Shown: positions 1-9,494, counted from the stretch's first letter. The stretch: DNA of 64,000 nt from Sphingomonadaceae bacterium (GCA_009926135.1 RFPL01000008.1:1-64000), one strand, 5' to 3'. Numbers and translations are program-made. The notes: generated by a model not told the origin, from the letters alone.

Positions 1-104
1 GCAACCGCTGGTATGATCGCGTCATCGGAGGTCGTCTAAAGTTTCGCGAGCTCCTGGGCGTTATGGTTACTGTTGGAGCGATTGTGGCGTGGTTTAGCCT
101 CTAA
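1..104 (+). CDS. C-terminal end of an unidentified membrane protein (partial)
   Basis: Reading from base 3, 33 codons run open to a TAA at 102-104. The peptide begins with Asn-Arg-Trp-Tyr-Asp-Arg and then has a basic stretch (GGRLKFRE) followed by a single hydrophobic segment of about 17 residues ending WFSL. This looks like the cytoplasmic loop and last membrane helix of a protein that starts outside the window. No family is recognisable from so short a tail. Codon use is less GC-biased than in the genes further right, as in the next small gene, so the two may belong together. Confidence 0.45.
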   Translation, partial: NRWYDRVIGGRLKFRELLGVMVTVGAIVAWFSL

Positions 105-198
105 AGGTCAATGGCAGGGCTCCTCAACAAATCTGACCCGCTGGCTTCTCCAGCTCCGGGTTCATTGCGGAAACTCAGAGCGGCGATATGCTTATCGG

Positions 199-408
199 AT
201 GCCCACCTGGACATTCTACCCCGCCTTAGCACTAGCGCTACTCGCTGGCTTCTACCTTAGTGCTGTCATGTCCGTCAAAAGTGCCAACAGCGGTGATGGC
301 ATCTTGAAGATGTGGCTCAAATCCTCTGGCGTTGGCTGCACGGTATTTATCGTCGTTATGGTCGCATTTATGCTTGTGAGCGGGGTGGTCAGCCACTTTG
401 GCGAATGA
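199..408 (+). CDS. Small two-helix membrane protein, hypothetical
   Basis: The predicted protein has 69 residues with two hydrophobic segments (about residues 6-22 and 46-65) joined by a short polar loop containing KSANSGDG. The frame is open further upstream to 73, but that extension is hydrophilic and arginine-rich and does not look like a natural N-terminus, so the ATG at 199 is preferred. There is no strong ribosome binding site. It lies just after another small membrane-protein tail on the same strand. No known family is recognised; the assignment rests on the membrane profile only. Confidence 0.4.
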   Translation: MPTWTFYPALALALLAGFYLSAVMSVKSANSGDGILKMWLKSSGVGCTVFIVVMVAFMLVSGVVSHFGE

Positions 409-502
409 CGTCCGCTTTCCCCAACTTGGCAGACATCGGGCTTGATCTAAGGCTGTCCTAGATGCTGCCATAAATCGCTCCCGCAAGTAGCCAGCCTCAC
501 TA

Positions 503-526
503 TCTGGGGGCCTTTCTGGGGGCCTT
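503..526. repeat. 12-bp tandem direct repeat
   Basis: Two exact adjacent copies of TCTGGGGGCCTT lie in the short intergenic stretch between the small membrane gene and the end of the MFS gene. The repeat has no visible dyad and no known role; it could be simple slippage. Confidence 0.5.
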
Positions 527-590
527 TGAGAAAAATGATAGCGATGAAAGCGCATTTTTTAGGGATTCATACGCGTTTTCGCGGTTCCCT

Positions 591-1844
591 TCACCCGCTC
601 CACTTTCCTGCAGACAGCGTCTTCTCCGGCTCCGCTGCCAACGGCGGCAGGCGCACGGCCCAGACTAGCATCGCGCCAACCGTCAGCGCGGCCATGCCAA
701 TGCCTTGGGCCAGGCTGTAGCTGCCCAGCGAGTCATGGAGCAGTCCGACCCCGATGATCCCCACGCCATTGCCGATCCAGCTGAAGCCGTGCAGCGCGCC
801 ATAGATCGTGCCGTACTGCGTGATCGGGAAACGGCGGGCGACGAAATAGGCGAACAGATCAAGCTCTACCCCCTGTTGCAGCCCGATCATCCCGGCCGCC
901 AGGATCGCTGCCCACAACATCTGATCGGTCAACAGGAACAACAGGAAGCCGCTGCCGGGAATGACCGTGAAGACCAGCGCGACTGTCTGCGGCCGGAAAT
1001 GGTCGAGCAGCCAGCCGCCGCCGAGCCGGCCAACGAATTGCCCCGCCGCGAAAACCGAAACCGCCAATGCGCCGATCCGGGCGTCGAAGCCCTCTTCCTG
1101 CACGATTGGCGATAGCTGGCCGACAAAGCCCGCCGTCGCCAACCCCATCGCGATGATGCTGGCGGCCATCAGCTGGAAATCGCGGGTCTTGAGGAATGAC
1201 CAGTCGCTGCGCCCGCCGCCGCTTCGCCCGGCATGGGCCCGGCTGGCGCTGGTGGGTACGATCAGCGCCATGGCAGGGATTCCGACCAGCGCCATGAAGC
1301 CCGACAGCGCCAGGAACCCCCCGCGCCAGCCATAGCTTTCGATCATCGGAGACAGGATCTGCGGGGCGATGATCGCAAAGATCGAAACGCCGGTCGCGAC
1401 CAGCCCCAAGGCGCGCCCGCGGTACTTGTGGAAGTGGGCGTTGACCGGGCGAGTGGTGACCACGCCAGTGGTCCCGACCCCGAAGAAGCCCAGCACGGCG
1501 ATGCTGATCGCCATGTGGGTGATGGTGGAGGCGAACAGGACGGCCAGGATCTGGCCCGCAATCACGATCAACGCCGAGCCGATGTAGATCGGCTTGACGC
1601 CGAAGCTGTCGACCGCGCGGCCGATCACGACCGCCCCCAGCGCCCCGGTGACGATCAGCGCCTGGATCGAGCCGATTTCGCCCCGCGTAACCCCCAGTTC
1701 GCGCGACAATGGCAGCACGAACATGTTGAAGGTGAAGAACAGCAGCACGATGCCCGCACCCGCTGCCAGTGCGCAGCCAAGCACGATCCGCCAGCCGAGG
1801 GTCCATTCGCTCTCCTCAATCGGAGGCGCAAGGGTTTCGGTCAT
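591..1844 (-). CDS. MFS transporter, monocarboxylate/oxalate-formate antiporter type
   Basis: The 417-residue protein has about 12 hydrophobic segments and the usual MFS halves separated by a hydrophilic loop near residue 205 (SASRAHAGRSGGG). The loop after helix 2 (GRAVDSFGVKP) matches the MFS loop 2-3 signature, and HKYRGRALGL is its counterpart near helix 4-5. The shape is that of the monocarboxylate/oxalate-formate antiporter group, which moves small organic acids; the substrate cannot be read from sequence. The start ATG overlaps the stop of the upstream reductase gene by four bases (ATGA at 1841-1844), so the two are translationally coupled and probably serve the same substrate. Confidence 0.8.
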   Translation of the reverse strand: MTETLAPPIEESEWTLGWRIVLGCALAAGAGIVLLFFTFNMFVLPLSRELGVTRGEIGSIQALIVTGALGAVVIGRAVDSFGVKPIYIGSALIVIAGQILAVLFASTITHMAISIAVLGFFGVGTTGVVTTRPVNAHFHKYRGRALGLVATGVSIFAIIAPQILSPMIESYGWRGGFLALSGFMALVGIPAMALIVPTSASRAHAGRSGGGRSDWSFLKTRDFQLMAASIIAMGLATAGFVGQLSPIVQEEGFDARIGALAVSVFAAGQFVGRLGGGWLLDHFRPQTVALVFTVIPGSGFLLFLLTDQMLWAAILAAGMIGLQQGVELDLFAYFVARRFPITQYGTIYGALHGFSWIGNGVGIIGVGLLHDSLGSYSLAQGIGMAALTVGAMLVWAVRLPPLAAEPEKTLSAGKWSG

Positions 1845-3019
1845 TCCTCTACCGCAAAGGTGATCTCGGCGTGGTCGTGCAAGCGCTTCACCAGCGCCTC
1901 GCCCAGCAAGGCCCCCGGCGTGGCGACGCCCCCGCCAGCCTGGCAGTCGAGCAAGGCAATCCCGGTCTCGGCAATCATCCGGCTGGTCGAGCCATAACCC
2001 GGATCATAGCGGCCCTTCACGCCATAGCGCAGTTCCTTGCCATCCGGCCATTCGCCGACGAACAGCACGTCGTAGAAGCCATTCTCACGCTCTTCCGGCG
2101 TCGGCCCCTCACCCGGCTTGGGCGGCTTCGCGCCGAACGGGTTCTTCAGCATTTCGGCCACGGCATGGGCTGCCTTCTCACCCAGTTCGCCGGGGCTGGT
2201 CAGCATCATTTCGTCATACTTGAAGTCGGCACCATAGGGGTGGCCGAGCAGGAAATTGGTGCGGTGAACGTTCTTGGTGTTGATCGTTGCCATGATGAAC
2301 GGCGCGGCCCACTTGCCCAGCGCCGCGTCATATTCGGGCAGCAGACCCATCGGCTGGCTCGGCCCTTCAAAGCCCGGGGTCAGGCCGAACGGGCTTTGGA
2401 GGATCGGGATCAAGCTGGGCTTCCTGGCCACCGACTTCATCGTTTCGGTCAGGCTGGCCGCCGTCCCGCCAGAGAAGGTGCCCTGCATCGCCCGGACCCG
2501 GCCCTTCACGCGCGGCGCGGGGCTGCCATGGCGGGCCTTGGCTTCCTGCTGCAGCATGAAGACGCCGAGATCGAACGGGATCGAATCAAAGCCCGATGAG
2601 AAGGCAATCCGCGCACCGCTGGCCTTGGCGGCCTCGTGATAGGCGTCGATCATCTCGCGCATCCAGCCGGGTTCGCCGCAGAGGTCCGCATAGTCGGTTC
2701 CGGCTTCGACGCAGGCCTTGAGCAGCGGCTCGCCATAAAGCTGATACGGCCCGACTGTTGTCACGACGACACGCGTGCTTTCAGCCAGTGCCTGCATCGA
2801 GGCTGGATCGTCCGAATTCGCGACCACCAAAGGGGTATCGGCCGGCGCGCCGATCAGCTCGCGCACCTCGGCCAGCTTCTCGGCCGAGCGGCCAGCCATG
2901 GCCCACTTTGGACCCTTGCCCAGGTAATGATGTGCCAGATATTCGGCGACGAGGCGGCCGGTATAGCCGGTCGCGCCATAGACCACGATATCGTAGGGAC
3001 GGTCACTCTTGGCGGTCAT
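1841..3019 (-). CDS. Saccharopine dehydrogenase-like / trans-acting enoyl reductase family oxidoreductase
   Basis: The 392-residue protein starts with a Rossmann fold (VVYGATGYTGRLVAEYL, GxxGxxG) followed by the AGRSAEKL motif of the saccharopine dehydrogenase-like group. A central GFDSIPFDLG motif is typical of the family that includes mycobacterial trans-acting enoyl reductases. An NAD(P)-dependent reduction of a lipid-like substrate is likely but not shown. The ATG at 3019 is chosen because GGAGAG lies 8 bases upstream; the longer frame has no such site. It is the first gene of a two-gene coupled unit with the MFS carrier. Confidence 0.82.
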   Translation of the reverse strand: MTAKSDRPYDIVVYGATGYTGRLVAEYLAHHYLGKGPKWAMAGRSAEKLAEVRELIGAPADTPLVVANSDDPASMQALAESTRVVVTTVGPYQLYGEPLLKACVEAGTDYADLCGEPGWMREMIDAYHEAAKASGARIAFSSGFDSIPFDLGVFMLQQEAKARHGSPAPRVKGRVRAMQGTFSGGTAASLTETMKSVARKPSLIPILQSPFGLTPGFEGPSQPMGLLPEYDAALGKWAAPFIMATINTKNVHRTNFLLGHPYGADFKYDEMMLTSPGELGEKAAHAVAEMLKNPFGAKPPKPGEGPTPEERENGFYDVLFVGEWPDGKELRYGVKGRYDPGYGSTSRMIAETGIALLDCQAGGGVATPGALLGEALVKRLHDHAEITFAVEE

Positions 3020-3129
3020 GTAAAGCTCTCCAATGCCCCGAATCTGCGCAGTTCGGTCAGCCCAGAACTGCACAGATCGGTGGCAATGTCGAACCCAATC
3101 TGCCTGACGCTACGGCAGGCTGGCGGGTG

Positions 3130-3507
3130 TCACCCGGCCTTGCGCGAATCCAGGCTCATCCCGCCACCACCGTGGGCGTAGAGCGTCAGGAATCCGCCAG
3201 CCAGGCCCAGGTTCTTCAGGAACATGATCATCTGCACCTGGTCACCAAAGTTGTTGTGGAACAGCGCGGCGGTGACCAGGCAGAAGCCGGCAAGCAGCAG
3301 AGCCACGAGCCGGGTCTGCCAGCCAAGCAGGATTGCCAGGCCCGCAACCAGTTCAAAGGCGGCGGCCGGCCCGGCCAGGATCGCGGGCAGACCCACGGTT
3401 TCCATATAGGCCCCGGTCCCGGCCAGGTTGCCGAACTTGCTGGCCCCGCCTAGCACGAAGATCAACGAAAGCAGGAGCCGCCCAAGCGGCGCAGCATATG
3501 CGGTCAT
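3130..3507 (-). CDS. DoxX family membrane protein
   Basis: The 125-residue protein has four hydrophobic helices and the family pattern GRLLLSLIFVLGGASKF at the N-terminus, with ELVAGLAILLGW in the middle. DoxX proteins are small inner-membrane proteins often placed in redox or quinone-linked contexts; the precise role is unclear. The ATG at 3507 follows GGGGAGAATATC and removes an unlikely Arg/Gly-rich leader. It lies between the reductase and the acyl-CoA dehydrogenase on the same strand, separated by about 90-110 bases on each side. Confidence 0.82.
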   Translation of the reverse strand: MTAYAAPLGRLLLSLIFVLGGASKFGNLAGTGAYMETVGLPAILAGPAAAFELVAGLAILLGWQTRLVALLLAGFCLVTAALFHNNFGDQVQMIMFLKNLGLAGGFLTLYAHGGGGMSLDSRKAG

Positions 3508-3594
3508 GATATTCTCCCCCGTTTGCGGGGTACGCGAGCGCGCGGCCCCGGACGCCGAGTGAACGCCCAATTTTCCATCAATGCAAGCGCTTGC

Positions 3595-4767
3595 TCAGAA
3601 CCGGTATTGCCGGCTGGCAAGATCGAACATGATTTCCTCGCTGCCCCCGCCGATCGCCATGACGCGAACCTCGCGGTAGATCCGCTCGATCCGGCTGCCG
3701 CGCACAAAACTGGCCCCGCCCAGGATCTGGCAGGCTTCGCGGGCGCAGAATTCCATGGTCTGAGTGGCCTGCACCTTGAGCAGGGCAAAATCGCCGGGGA
3801 AGGCGCAATCGTTGAGCACAGTCCAGGCGCAATGATCGATCCAGGCCTGGGTGGCCGAGATACGGCGGACCATGTCGGCCAGCTTGTGGCGGATCACCTG
3901 GTTAGTGATCAGCGGCTTGCCAAAAGTCTCGCGCTGCCGCGCCCAGTCAAGCGCATCCTCGTAGCAGATCCGGGCAAAGGCATTGGCCTGCTGGCTCATC
4001 CCCAGCCGCTCGCCGTTGAAGTTGCGCATGATCCCGCCGAAGCCGGCATTCTCCGGCCCGATCAAGTTCTCGGCCGGCACCTCGACATCATCGAAATGGA
4101 TCGTGGCAGTGTCGCTGGAATGCCAGCCCATCTTGGCCAGCGCGGTGCGACTGACGCCGGGGCGGTCAGTCTCGACCAGCAGCAGGGAAACGCCGCCGAT
4201 CCCAGGGCCACCGGTTCGCACGGCGAGCGTGATATAATCCGCCCGCACGCCGCTCGTGATCAGCGTCTTGGCACCGTTGACGATATAGCTGGCCCCCTTG
4301 CGTTCCGCTCGGGTCTTGAGGTTGGCAACGTCGGAACCGCCGCCCGGTTCGGTAATGCCAAGGCAGATGATCTTCTCGCCCGCCAGCACATCCGGTGCGA
4401 TCCGGCGCTTGAGCTCATCGCTGCCCATCGCCAGGATCGGCGGCAGGCCGATCCCGTGGGTCATCAGCGAGGCACAGATCCCGCCCGCTCCGGGCCGGGC
4501 CAGCTCCTCGGTCTGGACCATGGAGTGGAACAGGTTGAAGGCGGTGCCGGTGCCGCCAAACTCTTCGGGATAATTGAGCCCAAGCACGCCCGCTTCCGCC
4601 GCCTTGCGGTGCAGGTCACGCGGCAGCTCGCCGGCGGCCTCCCAGGCATCGACGTGCGGCGTGATTTCCCTGGCGACGAAGGCGCGGACCGTGTCGCAGA
4701 CCGCCTCGTGGCTCTCATCGTAATGCGGGGAGCGCGAACGCCATTGATCGAACAGGGGCGTTTCCAT
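3595..4767 (-). CDS. Acyl-CoA dehydrogenase
   Basis: The 390-residue length is that of a standard acyl-CoA dehydrogenase. The FAD-binding segment LGITEPGGGSD and the C-terminal YREVRVMAIGGGSEEIM region are both present; the latter holds the substrate base region in the form common to long-chain and citronellyl-CoA-type enzymes. It oxidises an acyl-CoA to the 2-enoyl-CoA, passing electrons to ETF in the cytoplasm. It starts 13 bases after dcd on the same strand, with GGAGAG ahead of the ATG. The chain-length specificity cannot be read. Confidence 0.92.
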   Translation of the reverse strand: METPLFDQWRSRSPHYDESHEAVCDTVRAFVAREITPHVDAWEAAGELPRDLHRKAAEAGVLGLNYPEEFGGTGTAFNLFHSMVQTEELARPGAGGICASLMTHGIGLPPILAMGSDELKRRIAPDVLAGEKIICLGITEPGGGSDVANLKTRAERKGASYIVNGAKTLITSGVRADYITLAVRTGGPGIGGVSLLLVETDRPGVSRTALAKMGWHSSDTATIHFDDVEVPAENLIGPENAGFGGIMRNFNGERLGMSQQANAFARICYEDALDWARQRETFGKPLITNQVIRHKLADMVRRISATQAWIDHCAWTVLNDCAFPGDFALLKVQATQTMEFCAREACQILGGASFVRGSRIERIYREVRVMAIGGGSEEIMFDLASRQYRF

Positions 4768-4780
4768 CGGGTCTCTCCGC

Positions 4781-5335
4781 TTACAATTTGGGCAGGGTTA
4801 CCCCGCGCTGGCCCATGTATTTGCCGCTGCGGTCGGCATAGCTGGTTTCGCAGGCCTGCTCGCCCTGCAGGAACAGGAACTGGCAGGCACCTTCATTGGC
4901 ATAGATCTTGGCCGGCAGCGGCGTGGTGTTGGAAAACTCCAGCGTCACGTGGCCTTCCCATTCCGGCTCCAACGGGGTGACGTTCACGATGATCCCGCAG
5001 CGAGCATAAGTACTCTTGCCCAGGCAGATCACCAGCACGTCGCGCGGAATGCGGAAGTATTCGACCGTGCGGGCCAGCGCGAACGAGTTGGGCGGGATGA
5101 TGCAGCAGTCGGTCTTCATGTCGACGAAACTGTTCTCGGCAAAGTTCTTTGGATCGACCACTGCCGAATGGACATTGGTGAACACCTTGAACTCGTCCGC
5201 CACCCGCGCGTCATAGCCATAGGACGACAAGCCATAGGAAATGCACCCGTCGCGCTTCTGATGCTCCACGAACGGCTCGATCATGCCCGAACGCTGGGCT
5301 TCACCACGGATCCACTTGTCGGAAAGAATCGCCAT
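4781..5335 (-). CDS. dcd: dCTP deaminase
   Basis: The 184-residue protein matches bacterial Dcd, which converts dCTP to dUTP for dTMP synthesis and acts as a homotrimer. Motifs seen are [18 protein letters not shown] and [19 protein letters not shown], the last containing the catalytic glutamate. The start [10 protein letters not shown] is the conserved N-terminus, so the 71-codon upstream extension of the frame is rejected even though no strong Shine-Dalgarno is visible. The product supplies pyrimidine deoxynucleotides alongside the RNR genes located 7-12 kb away. Confidence 0.95.
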   Translation of the reverse strand: MAILSDKWIRGEAQRSGMIEPFVEHQKRDGCISYGLSSYGYDARVADEFKVFTNVHSAVVDPKNFAENSFVDMKTDCCIIPPNSFALARTVEYFRIPRDVLVICLGKSTYARCGIIVNVTPLEPEWEGHVTLEFSNTTPLPAKIYANEGACQFLFLQGEQACETSYADRSGKYMGQRGVTLPKL

Positions 5336-5373
5336 GGCAGCGTGATTGCCGAACCGCGCCGCCGCTTCAACCC

Positions 5374-6372
5374 TCAGGTCCCGTGATAGTCCCGATACCA
5401 GCGCACAAAGTTGGGGACACCGACCTCGATACTGGTCGTTGGCGCATAACCTAGGTCGCCGCTGATCGCAGAAACGTCGGCGAAGGTGGCGGGAACGTCG
5501 CCCTGCTGCATCGGCTGGAAATCGATCACGGCCTTCTTGCCGCAGCATTCTTCCAGCAGGCCGACGACCTTCATCAGGTGTTCGGAACGGCTGTTACCGA
5601 TGTTGTAGATCCGGTGCGGCTTGGTGCTGCCACCGGCCTTCTCCGCACCATCATCAGGCGGCGGATTATCAAGGCAAGCGACCACACCGGCGACGATGTC
5701 GGCCACATAGGTGAAGTCGCGCTGCATCTCGCCGTTGTTGAAGACCGGGATCGGGGTGCCGGCCAGGATCTTCTGCGTGAACATCCACATCATCATGTCG
5801 GGCCGGCCCCAGGGGCCATAGACCGTGAAGAACCGCAGGCCGGTCAGCGGGAGGCGGTAGAGGTGGGCATAGCTTTCGCTGATCAACTCGTCCGCACGCT
5901 TGGTCGCGGCATAAAGCGAGACCGGGTGATCGGTCCGATCCTCGACCGCGAAAGGCAGCTTGGTATTACCGCCATAGACCGAGCTGGAGCTGGCATAGAC
6001 CATGTGTTCCAGCTGGCGGTGGCGGGCGACTTCGAGCAGGTTGAGGTGCCCGACCAGGTTGGACTGGACATAGGCGTGGGGGTTCTCGATCGAATAGCGC
6101 ACCCCAGCCTGCGCGCCGAGGTGAACCACGCGGTCGATCTTTTCGGCCGCCAGCGCGGCGTTGAGCGCGGCCATGTCAGCAAAGTCGACCTGGTGGAAGG
6201 TAAAGCGATCACCGGCCTCGGCGCTGAGCGCCGCCAGCCGGTCGCGCTTCAGGCTGACCGAGTAGTAATCGTTGAGGTTGTCGATGCCGACAACGCTGTC
6301 CCCCCGCGCCGTCAGCAGACGGATGAGGTGGAAGCCGATGAAGCCGGCCGCGCCGGTAACGAGGATACGCAT
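5374..6372 (-). CDS. NAD-dependent epimerase, UDP-glucuronate 4-epimerase type
   Basis: The 332-residue extended short-chain dehydrogenase has [12 protein letters not shown] (GxxGxxG), the IDNLNDYY motif typical of UDP-glucuronate 4-epimerases, and the YAATK catalytic Tyr-Lys pair followed by [14 protein letters not shown]. It probably interconverts UDP-glucuronate and UDP-galacturonate for surface polysaccharide. AAGGAG sits 5 bases before the ATG. It diverges from wecB across a 63-bp spacer, so the two nucleotide-sugar units may share a control region. Confidence 0.85.
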   Translation of the reverse strand: MRILVTGAAGFIGFHLIRLLTARGDSVVGIDNLNDYYSVSLKRDRLAALSAEAGDRFTFHQVDFADMAALNAALAAEKIDRVVHLGAQAGVRYSIENPHAYVQSNLVGHLNLLEVARHRQLEHMVYASSSSVYGGNTKLPFAVEDRTDHPVSLYAATKRADELISESYAHLYRLPLTGLRFFTVYGPWGRPDMMMWMFTQKILAGTPIPVFNNGEMQRDFTYVADIVAGVVACLDNPPPDDGAEKAGGSTKPHRIYNIGNSRSEHLMKVVGLLEECCGKKAVIDFQPMQQGDVPATFADVSAISGDLGYAPTTSIEVGVPNFVRWYRDYHGT

Positions 6373-6435
6373 GAGGACTCCTTAGGCGCACGGGTCTTAT
6401 TTCACGGTTAACCCCTCAATGGTAGGGGCGGTACC

Positions 6436-7581
6436 ATGTCGCAAGCCTCTGCCAGCCCCGCCAGGATCCTCGTAATCTTCGGCACCCGCCCCGAAGCGAT
6501 CAAGCTGTTTCCCGTGATCCGCGCGCTGGAGGCAGATCCGCGCTTTACGCCGGTGGTCTGCGTTTCCGCGCAGCACCGCCAGATGCTGGACCAGGTGCTG
6601 GAGATCGCCGGGATCAAGCCGGATCACGATCTCAACCTGATGAAGCCGGACCAGACCCTGGACGGGCTGACCGCCGCGCTGCTGACCGAACTGGGCAAGG
6701 TGATGGACGCCGAACAGCCAGCCCGCGTCATCGTCCAGGGCGATACGGCGACGGCCATGGCCGGGGCGCTGGCGGCCTATTACCGCAAGATCCCGGTGGA
6801 CCATGTCGAAGCCGGTTTGCGCTCGGGCAATATCTATCACCCCTGGCCCGAAGAGGTGAACCGCAAGATCATCGGCACCATCGCCAGCCTGCACTTCGCG
6901 CCGACTGACGTTGCAGCGGGCAAGCTGCTGGCCGAACAGGTCGATCCCGCGCGGGTTCACGTCACCGGCAACACGGTGATCGATGCGCTGCATTGGGTGC
7001 GCACGCGGATCTTTGCCAAGCCTTCGCTGGCTGGCGACCTGGCCGATCTGGAGACCCTGTTCGCCGGGCGCCGGATCATCGGCGTGACCAGCCACCGCCG
7101 CGAGAACTTTGGCGACGGCATGGCCAATATCGCCGAGGCGATCCGCCGGATCGCGCAGCGCCAGGATGTCGCGGTGATCTTCCCGGTCCACCTCAACCCC
7201 AATGTCCGCGCAGTGATGAACAAGGCGCTGGGCCAGCTCTCCAACGTCGCGCTGATCGAACCGCTCGACTATCCGCACTTCGTCCGGCTGCTCTCGATTG
7301 CCGAGATCATGCTGACGGACAGCGGCGGCGTGCAGGAAGAGGCCCCGGCGCTGGGCAAGCCGGTGCTGGTGATGCGCGAAACGACCGAACGACCCGAAGG
7401 AGTCTCCGCCGGGACCGCCAGGCTGGTCGGCACGGATGTCACTCGGATCGTTACCGAAATCTTCAATCTTCTCGACGATAAGGCCGCTTACGAGGCCATG
7501 GCGCGGGCCCATAATCCCTTTGGGGATGGGAAGTCTGCACGCCGTATCGTGGAGTTGATCGGGAATGAAGTCGGAAGCTAA
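6436..7581 (+). CDS. wecB: UDP-N-acetylglucosamine 2-epimerase (non-hydrolysing)
   Basis: The 381-residue enzyme has the family landmarks FGTRPEAIKLFPVI, QGDTATAMAGALAAYY, HVEAGLRSGNIYHPWPEE, TSHRRENFGDG and DSGGVQEEAP. It converts UDP-GlcNAc to UDP-ManNAc in the cytoplasm. The gene ends 17 bases inside the following dehydrogenase gene, which uses its product, so the pair forms a two-step route to UDP-ManNAc uronic acid for a capsule, exopolysaccharide or O-antigen. No glycosyltransferases lie in the window. Confidence 0.93.
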   Translation: MSQASASPARILVIFGTRPEAIKLFPVIRALEADPRFTPVVCVSAQHRQMLDQVLEIAGIKPDHDLNLMKPDQTLDGLTAALLTELGKVMDAEQPARVIVQGDTATAMAGALAAYYRKIPVDHVEAGLRSGNIYHPWPEEVNRKIIGTIASLHFAPTDVAAGKLLAEQVDPARVHVTGNTVIDALHWVRTRIFAKPSLAGDLADLETLFAGRRIIGVTSHRRENFGDGMANIAEAIRRIAQRQDVAVIFPVHLNPNVRAVMNKALGQLSNVALIEPLDYPHFVRLLSIAEIMLTDSGGVQEEAPALGKPVLVMRETTERPEGVSAGTARLVGTDVTRIVTEIFNLLDDKAAYEAMARAHNPFGDGKSARRIVELIGNEVGS

Positions 7582-8872
7582 ACCCAGGGTCTGTGTCGTT
7601 GGTCTGGGTTACATCGGCCTGCCGACCGCCGCGATTGTCGCGCGGAGCGGATGCCAGGTCCACGGCGTCGACGTGACGCAAGACGTGGTCGACACGATCA
7701 ACCGCGGCGAGATCCATATCGAGGAAGTCGATCTTGATGGCCTCGTCCAGGGCGTGGTCGCGCGCGGTCTGCTCAAGGCTTCGACTGACGTTGCCCCGGC
7801 CGATGTCTTCATCATCGCCGTGCCTACCCCCTTCGATGCCAACCACGCGCCGGACATCTCCTATGTCCTCGCCGCCGGGGAAGCCGTCGCCACGGTGCTG
7901 AAACCGGGCGACACGGTGATCCTTGAATCGACCTCGCCGGTCGGCACGACCGAAGCCCTGCGCGACCTGATCGCAGCGCGCCGTCCGGACCTCAAGTGCC
8001 CGGGCCTGACGACTGACATTCCCGACCTGTCGATCTCCTATTGCCCTGAGCGGGTGCTGCCCGGCCGGATTCTTGAAGAGCTGACCAACAACGACCGCTC
8101 GATCGGCGGCATCACCCCGCGCTGCGCCCGCAAGGCCCTGTCTTTCTACAAGCTGTTCGTGCGCGGCACCTGCGTCGTTACCGACAGCCGCAGCGCCGAG
8201 ATGACCAAGCTGGTCGAGAACGCCTACCGCGACGTCAACATCGCCTTTGCCAACGAGCTGTCGATCGTGGCTGACACGATGGGGCTGGACGTGTGGGAGG
8301 TGATCCGCCTCGCCAACCGTCACCCGCGCGTCAACATCCTCCAGCCCGGACCGGGCGTCGGCGGCCACTGCATCGCGGTGGACCCCTGGTTCATCGTCCA
8401 CGGCGCACCCGAGCATACGCCGCTGATCCGCACCGCGCGCGGGGTCAATGACGGCAAGATCCACCACGTGATCGCCCGCGCCGAAGCCCTGATTGCCGCC
8501 AATCCCTCGGCCCGCGTTGCCTGCCTTGGCCTGGCTTTCAAGGCCAACATTGACGATTTCCGCGAAAGCCCGGCGCGGCTGGTGGCCGTTACTCTGGCCC
8601 GCAAGTTCGGCGCCCGGATCAAGGTCGTCGAACCCTATGCCAGCGAACTGCCCCGCGAGTTCGCTGGGACCGAGGCCGAGCTGATCGACCTCGACACCGC
8701 GCTGGAGCAGACCGAAATCCTGCTGGTGCTGGTCGATCATGACCAGTTCAAGGCCGTGCCGCTGGCCGAACGCGTCGGCAAGCAGGTCTATGATACCCGC
8801 GGGATCTGGCTGGACCAGCCGCAGGCAGCGCTTCCGGATGCTGATCTGCAAGCGTTCAAGCTGGCGAGCTAG
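7565..8872 (+). CDS. wecC: UDP-N-acetyl-D-mannosamine dehydrogenase
   Basis: The 435-residue NAD-dependent four-electron dehydrogenase has an N-terminal Rossmann motif VVGLGYIGLPTAAIV, the central LVENAYRDVNIAFANEL helix and the active-site segment GPGVGGHCIAVDPWF, whose Cys forms the thioester intermediate. It oxidises UDP-ManNAc to UDP-ManNAcA. It overlaps wecB by 17 bases, indicating coupled translation. Related UDP-glucose or UDP-GlcNAc dehydrogenases share the fold; the wecB neighbour decides the call. Confidence 0.9.
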   Translation: MKSEAKPRVCVVGLGYIGLPTAAIVARSGCQVHGVDVTQDVVDTINRGEIHIEEVDLDGLVQGVVARGLLKASTDVAPADVFIIAVPTPFDANHAPDISYVLAAGEAVATVLKPGDTVILESTSPVGTTEALRDLIAARRPDLKCPGLTTDIPDLSISYCPERVLPGRILEELTNNDRSIGGITPRCARKALSFYKLFVRGTCVVTDSRSAEMTKLVENAYRDVNIAFANELSIVADTMGLDVWEVIRLANRHPRVNILQPGPGVGGHCIAVDPWFIVHGAPEHTPLIRTARGVNDGKIHHVIARAEALIAANPSARVACLGLAFKANIDDFRESPARLVAVTLARKFGARIKVVEPYASELPREFAGTEAELIDLDTALEQTEILLVLVDHDQFKAVPLAERVGKQVYDTRGIWLDQPQAALPDADLQAFKLAS

Positions 8873-8877
8873 CCGCT

Positions 8878-9267
8878 ATGGAAACTGTGATTGTCTGGAT
8901 CATGGTTGCTTTCATCGGGCTGACCTTCGGATTGGTCATTCGCAGAGACTGGCCCCGGCTCCAGCGCATCGGCCGAACCGTTACAGGCGAGGTGACCGGA
9001 TACCGCTCCTACATGCATGACAACGTCCGGTCGTTTGCCCCGATCTATCGTTTCCACGCCGAAGGGGCCGAACACGAGGTGGTTGACCAGGTCTATTCCG
9101 GGACCGAGTCTCCGCCGCTCGGGACGCGGGTGACGCTGGCTTATCCTGTTGGCCGACCCGACCTCGCCCGCCCGCCCCGGCCGCTGTTGTGGCTGTTCGT
9201 CTATGGCTTCCTGATCGTCTCGCTGGGCCTGCTGATCGCCAAGTTGCTGGGCCTCCTGCCAGACTAG
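8878..9267 (+). CDS. DUF3592-type small membrane protein
   Basis: The 129-residue protein has one hydrophobic helix at each end (residues about 3-21 and 103-125) around a soluble beta-rich middle with the pattern GEVTGYRS...FAPIYRFHAEG...GTRVTLAYPVGRPDLA, as in the DUF3592 family. Function is unknown. It begins five bases after wecC, so it may be read with the polysaccharide genes. Its stop overlaps the end of an opposing small gene by four bases. Confidence 0.7.
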   Translation: METVIVWIMVAFIGLTFGLVIRRDWPRLQRIGRTVTGEVTGYRSYMHDNVRSFAPIYRFHAEGAEHEVVDQVYSGTESPPLGTRVTLAYPVGRPDLARPPRPLLWLFVYGFLIVSLGLLIAKLLGLLPD

Positions 9268-9434
9268 TCCGCGCCGCTGTCGCTGCCCGGATCGCCGGCC
9301 GCGTCAGCAGGATGGTTCGGCACCGATGGATCGCCATCGCCGCCCTGCTTCCCCTTGCCCCGCATGTTGCGCATCAGCGCCGGGCCGACCGCGATCAGGA
9401 CCACGGCGAGGGCGATCAGTTCGGCATATTTCAT
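9264..9434 (-). CDS. 56-residue single-helix membrane protein, hypothetical
   Basis: The frame encodes 56 residues starting MKYAELIALAVVLIAVGPAL, a clear N-terminal membrane helix, then a basic stretch (MRNMRGKGKQGG) and an acidic Asp/Pro/Gly-rich tail ending SDSGAD. The helix-plus-charged-tail design suggests a membrane anchor with the tail in the cytoplasm. The stop overlaps by four bases the stop of the converging DUF3592 gene. No family is recognised and there is no strong ribosome binding site. Confidence 0.5.
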   Translation of the reverse strand: MKYAELIALAVVLIAVGPALMRNMRGKGKQGGDGDPSVPNHPADAAGDPGSDSGAD

Positions 9435-9494
9435 CGCGCTGGCTCCGTGCTGGTTTCGCCGCAGCTTAGCGCCAAGCGACAGGTGCCGGCAAGG

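Noticed and set aside
503..526. Tandem 12-bp repeat as a CRISPR or regulatory array
   Set aside because: Only two adjacent copies with no spacers and no cas genes.
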